A stretch of 6,749 nt of DNA from NCBI GenBank assembly GCA_964503355.1, contig CAZCZS010000082.1, forward strand, positions 1 through 6,749, given 5' to 3'. Positions 6,430-6,749 of the stretch are shown piece by piece (position 1 is the first letter of the stretch; each line of letters starts with the position of its first letter). This DNA comes from Mesoaciditoga sp964503355. GTDB taxonomy: Bacteria; Thermotogota; Thermotogae; Mesoaciditogales; Mesoaciditogaceae. Made by a program: the position numbers and the translations under genes. The notes beneath the pieces were generated by a model. It worked only from the letters and a program-made list of their open reading frames with translations. It was not told the DNA's origin and searched no databases.

Positions 6430-6503
6430 GGCGAAGTGCAAAGGATGGTAATTCAAAAAGGGCGTGAACACGTCTCGAAAAAAGAGTAGGAGGTAAGTAA
6501 AAT
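6430..6503 (+). other. Short spacer between GH57 and nifJ
   Basis: The spacer is 74 nt. I see no GC-rich stem followed by a T-run and no hexamer pair at proper spacing, so nifJ may be read through from the upstream operon or from a promoter inside GH57. It holds a marginal 17-codon frame (6436-6489) and ends with AGGAGG, the ribosome site of nifJ, at 6488-6493. Confidence 0.5.
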
Positions 6504-6749
6504 ATGGCAAAAGAAATGAAAACGATGGACGGAAATACGGCGGCGGCCCATGTTGCGTATGCCTTCACAGAAGTGGCGGCCATATTTCCGATCACTCCCT
6601 CTTCTCCAATGGCTGAATTGGTTGACTATTGGTCGGCAAAAGGAAGAAAGAACATATTCGGTCAAAGGGTAAAAGTCGTAGAAATGCAGTCCGAAGGCGG
6701 AGCGTCAGGAGCGGTTCATGGTTCTCTGGCCGCTGGAGCGTTGACGACC
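6504..6749 (+). CDS. nifJ: Pyruvate:ferredoxin (flavodoxin) oxidoreductase, N-terminal 82 residues
   Basis: Cytoplasmic TPP- and iron-sulfur-dependent enzyme that oxidises pyruvate with CoA to acetyl-CoA and CO2, reducing ferredoxin. Only the first 82 codons are in the window; the single-chain family is about 1170-1200 residues. The visible part is domain I: MKTMDGNTAAAHVAYAF at 5-21, FPITPSSP at 28-35, GRKNIFGQ at 47-54, VVEMQSEGGASGAVHG at 58-73. T31 and E64 fall at the same numbers as the pyruvate-contacting Thr31 and TPP-contacting Glu64 of the Desulfovibrio africanus enzyme. The N-terminus aligns directly with single-chain NifJ, rather than with the alpha subunit of the four-subunit Por, which is encoded by a separate smaller gene. 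ATG 6504 has AGGAGG 10 nt upstream, a slightly long spacing. It lies downstream of thiN, which makes its cofactor. Confidence 0.95.
   Translation, partial: MAKEMKTMDGNTAAAHVAYAFTEVAAIFPITPSSPMAELVDYWSAKGRKNIFGQRVKVVEMQSEGGASGAVHGSLAAGALTT

Noticed and set aside
6463..6472. Inverted repeat CGTGAACACG as terminator or operator
   Set aside because: The stem is 4 bp with a 2-nt loop and no T-run; too small to form a terminator and likely chance.
6498..6503. TAAAAT as -10 element for nifJ
   Set aside because: It directly abuts the start codon, so transcription would begin inside the gene, and the -35 position (TCGAAA) is poor.
6430..6503. Sigma-54 promoter upstream of nifJ
   Set aside because: None of the GG pairs checked has GC at the required 10-nt spacing, despite the nearby rpoN.
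6296..6595. Minus-strand frame of 99 codons across the GH57-nifJ junction
   Set aside because: It overlaps the conserved end of GH57 and the conserved start of nifJ, so it is a shadow of both.

Overview
The window looks like a chromosomal segment of a Thermotogota bacterium (Thermotoga/Pseudothermotoga/Kosmotoga-type), moderately AT-rich and gene-dense. This rests on protein resemblance: an approximately 527-residue GH57 glucan-branching enzyme/amylase of the AmyC type, a short divergent sigma-54, a DUF4912 protein next to the GH57 gene, and strong GGTGA-type Shine-Dalgarno sites. Genus cannot be fixed from the sequence alone. I saw no mobile element, CRISPR array, tRNA or rRNA.

Layout: positions 1-1036 on the minus strand hold the first 345 codons of mnmA (tRNA 2-thiouridylase), whose C-terminal end lies beyond the left edge. 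A 78-nt divergent intergenic region (1037-1114) contains a good sigma-70-type promoter for the plus strand, a weaker overlapping minus-strand -10, and a perfect 12-bp palindrome. Five genes follow on the plus strand, tightly packed: rhomboid intramembrane protease (1115-2035), rpoN (2032-3306), thiamine pyrophosphokinase (3303-3974), a SAP/Rho_N-like plus DUF4912 protein (3980-4849) and a GH57 enzyme (4846-6429). Three of the four junctions are 4-bp ATGA stop/start overlaps and the fourth is a 5-nt gap, so this is almost certainly one translationally coupled operon. After a 74-nt gap with no convincing terminator or promoter, nifJ (single-chain pyruvate:ferredoxin oxidoreductase) starts at 6504 and runs off the right edge.

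How the genes may work together: the GH57 enzyme acts on storage alpha-glucan and NifJ on the pyruvate from sugar breakdown. Thiamine pyrophosphokinase makes the TPP cofactor that NifJ needs. DUF4912 beside GH57 is a recurring pairing from memory, and is the best candidate here for an undescribed functional unit. The rhomboid and sigma-54 sit upstream in the same transcript without an obvious metabolic link. No sigma-54 activator (AAA+ enhancer-binding protein) and no -24/-12 promoter were seen, so the targets of this RpoN lie elsewhere.
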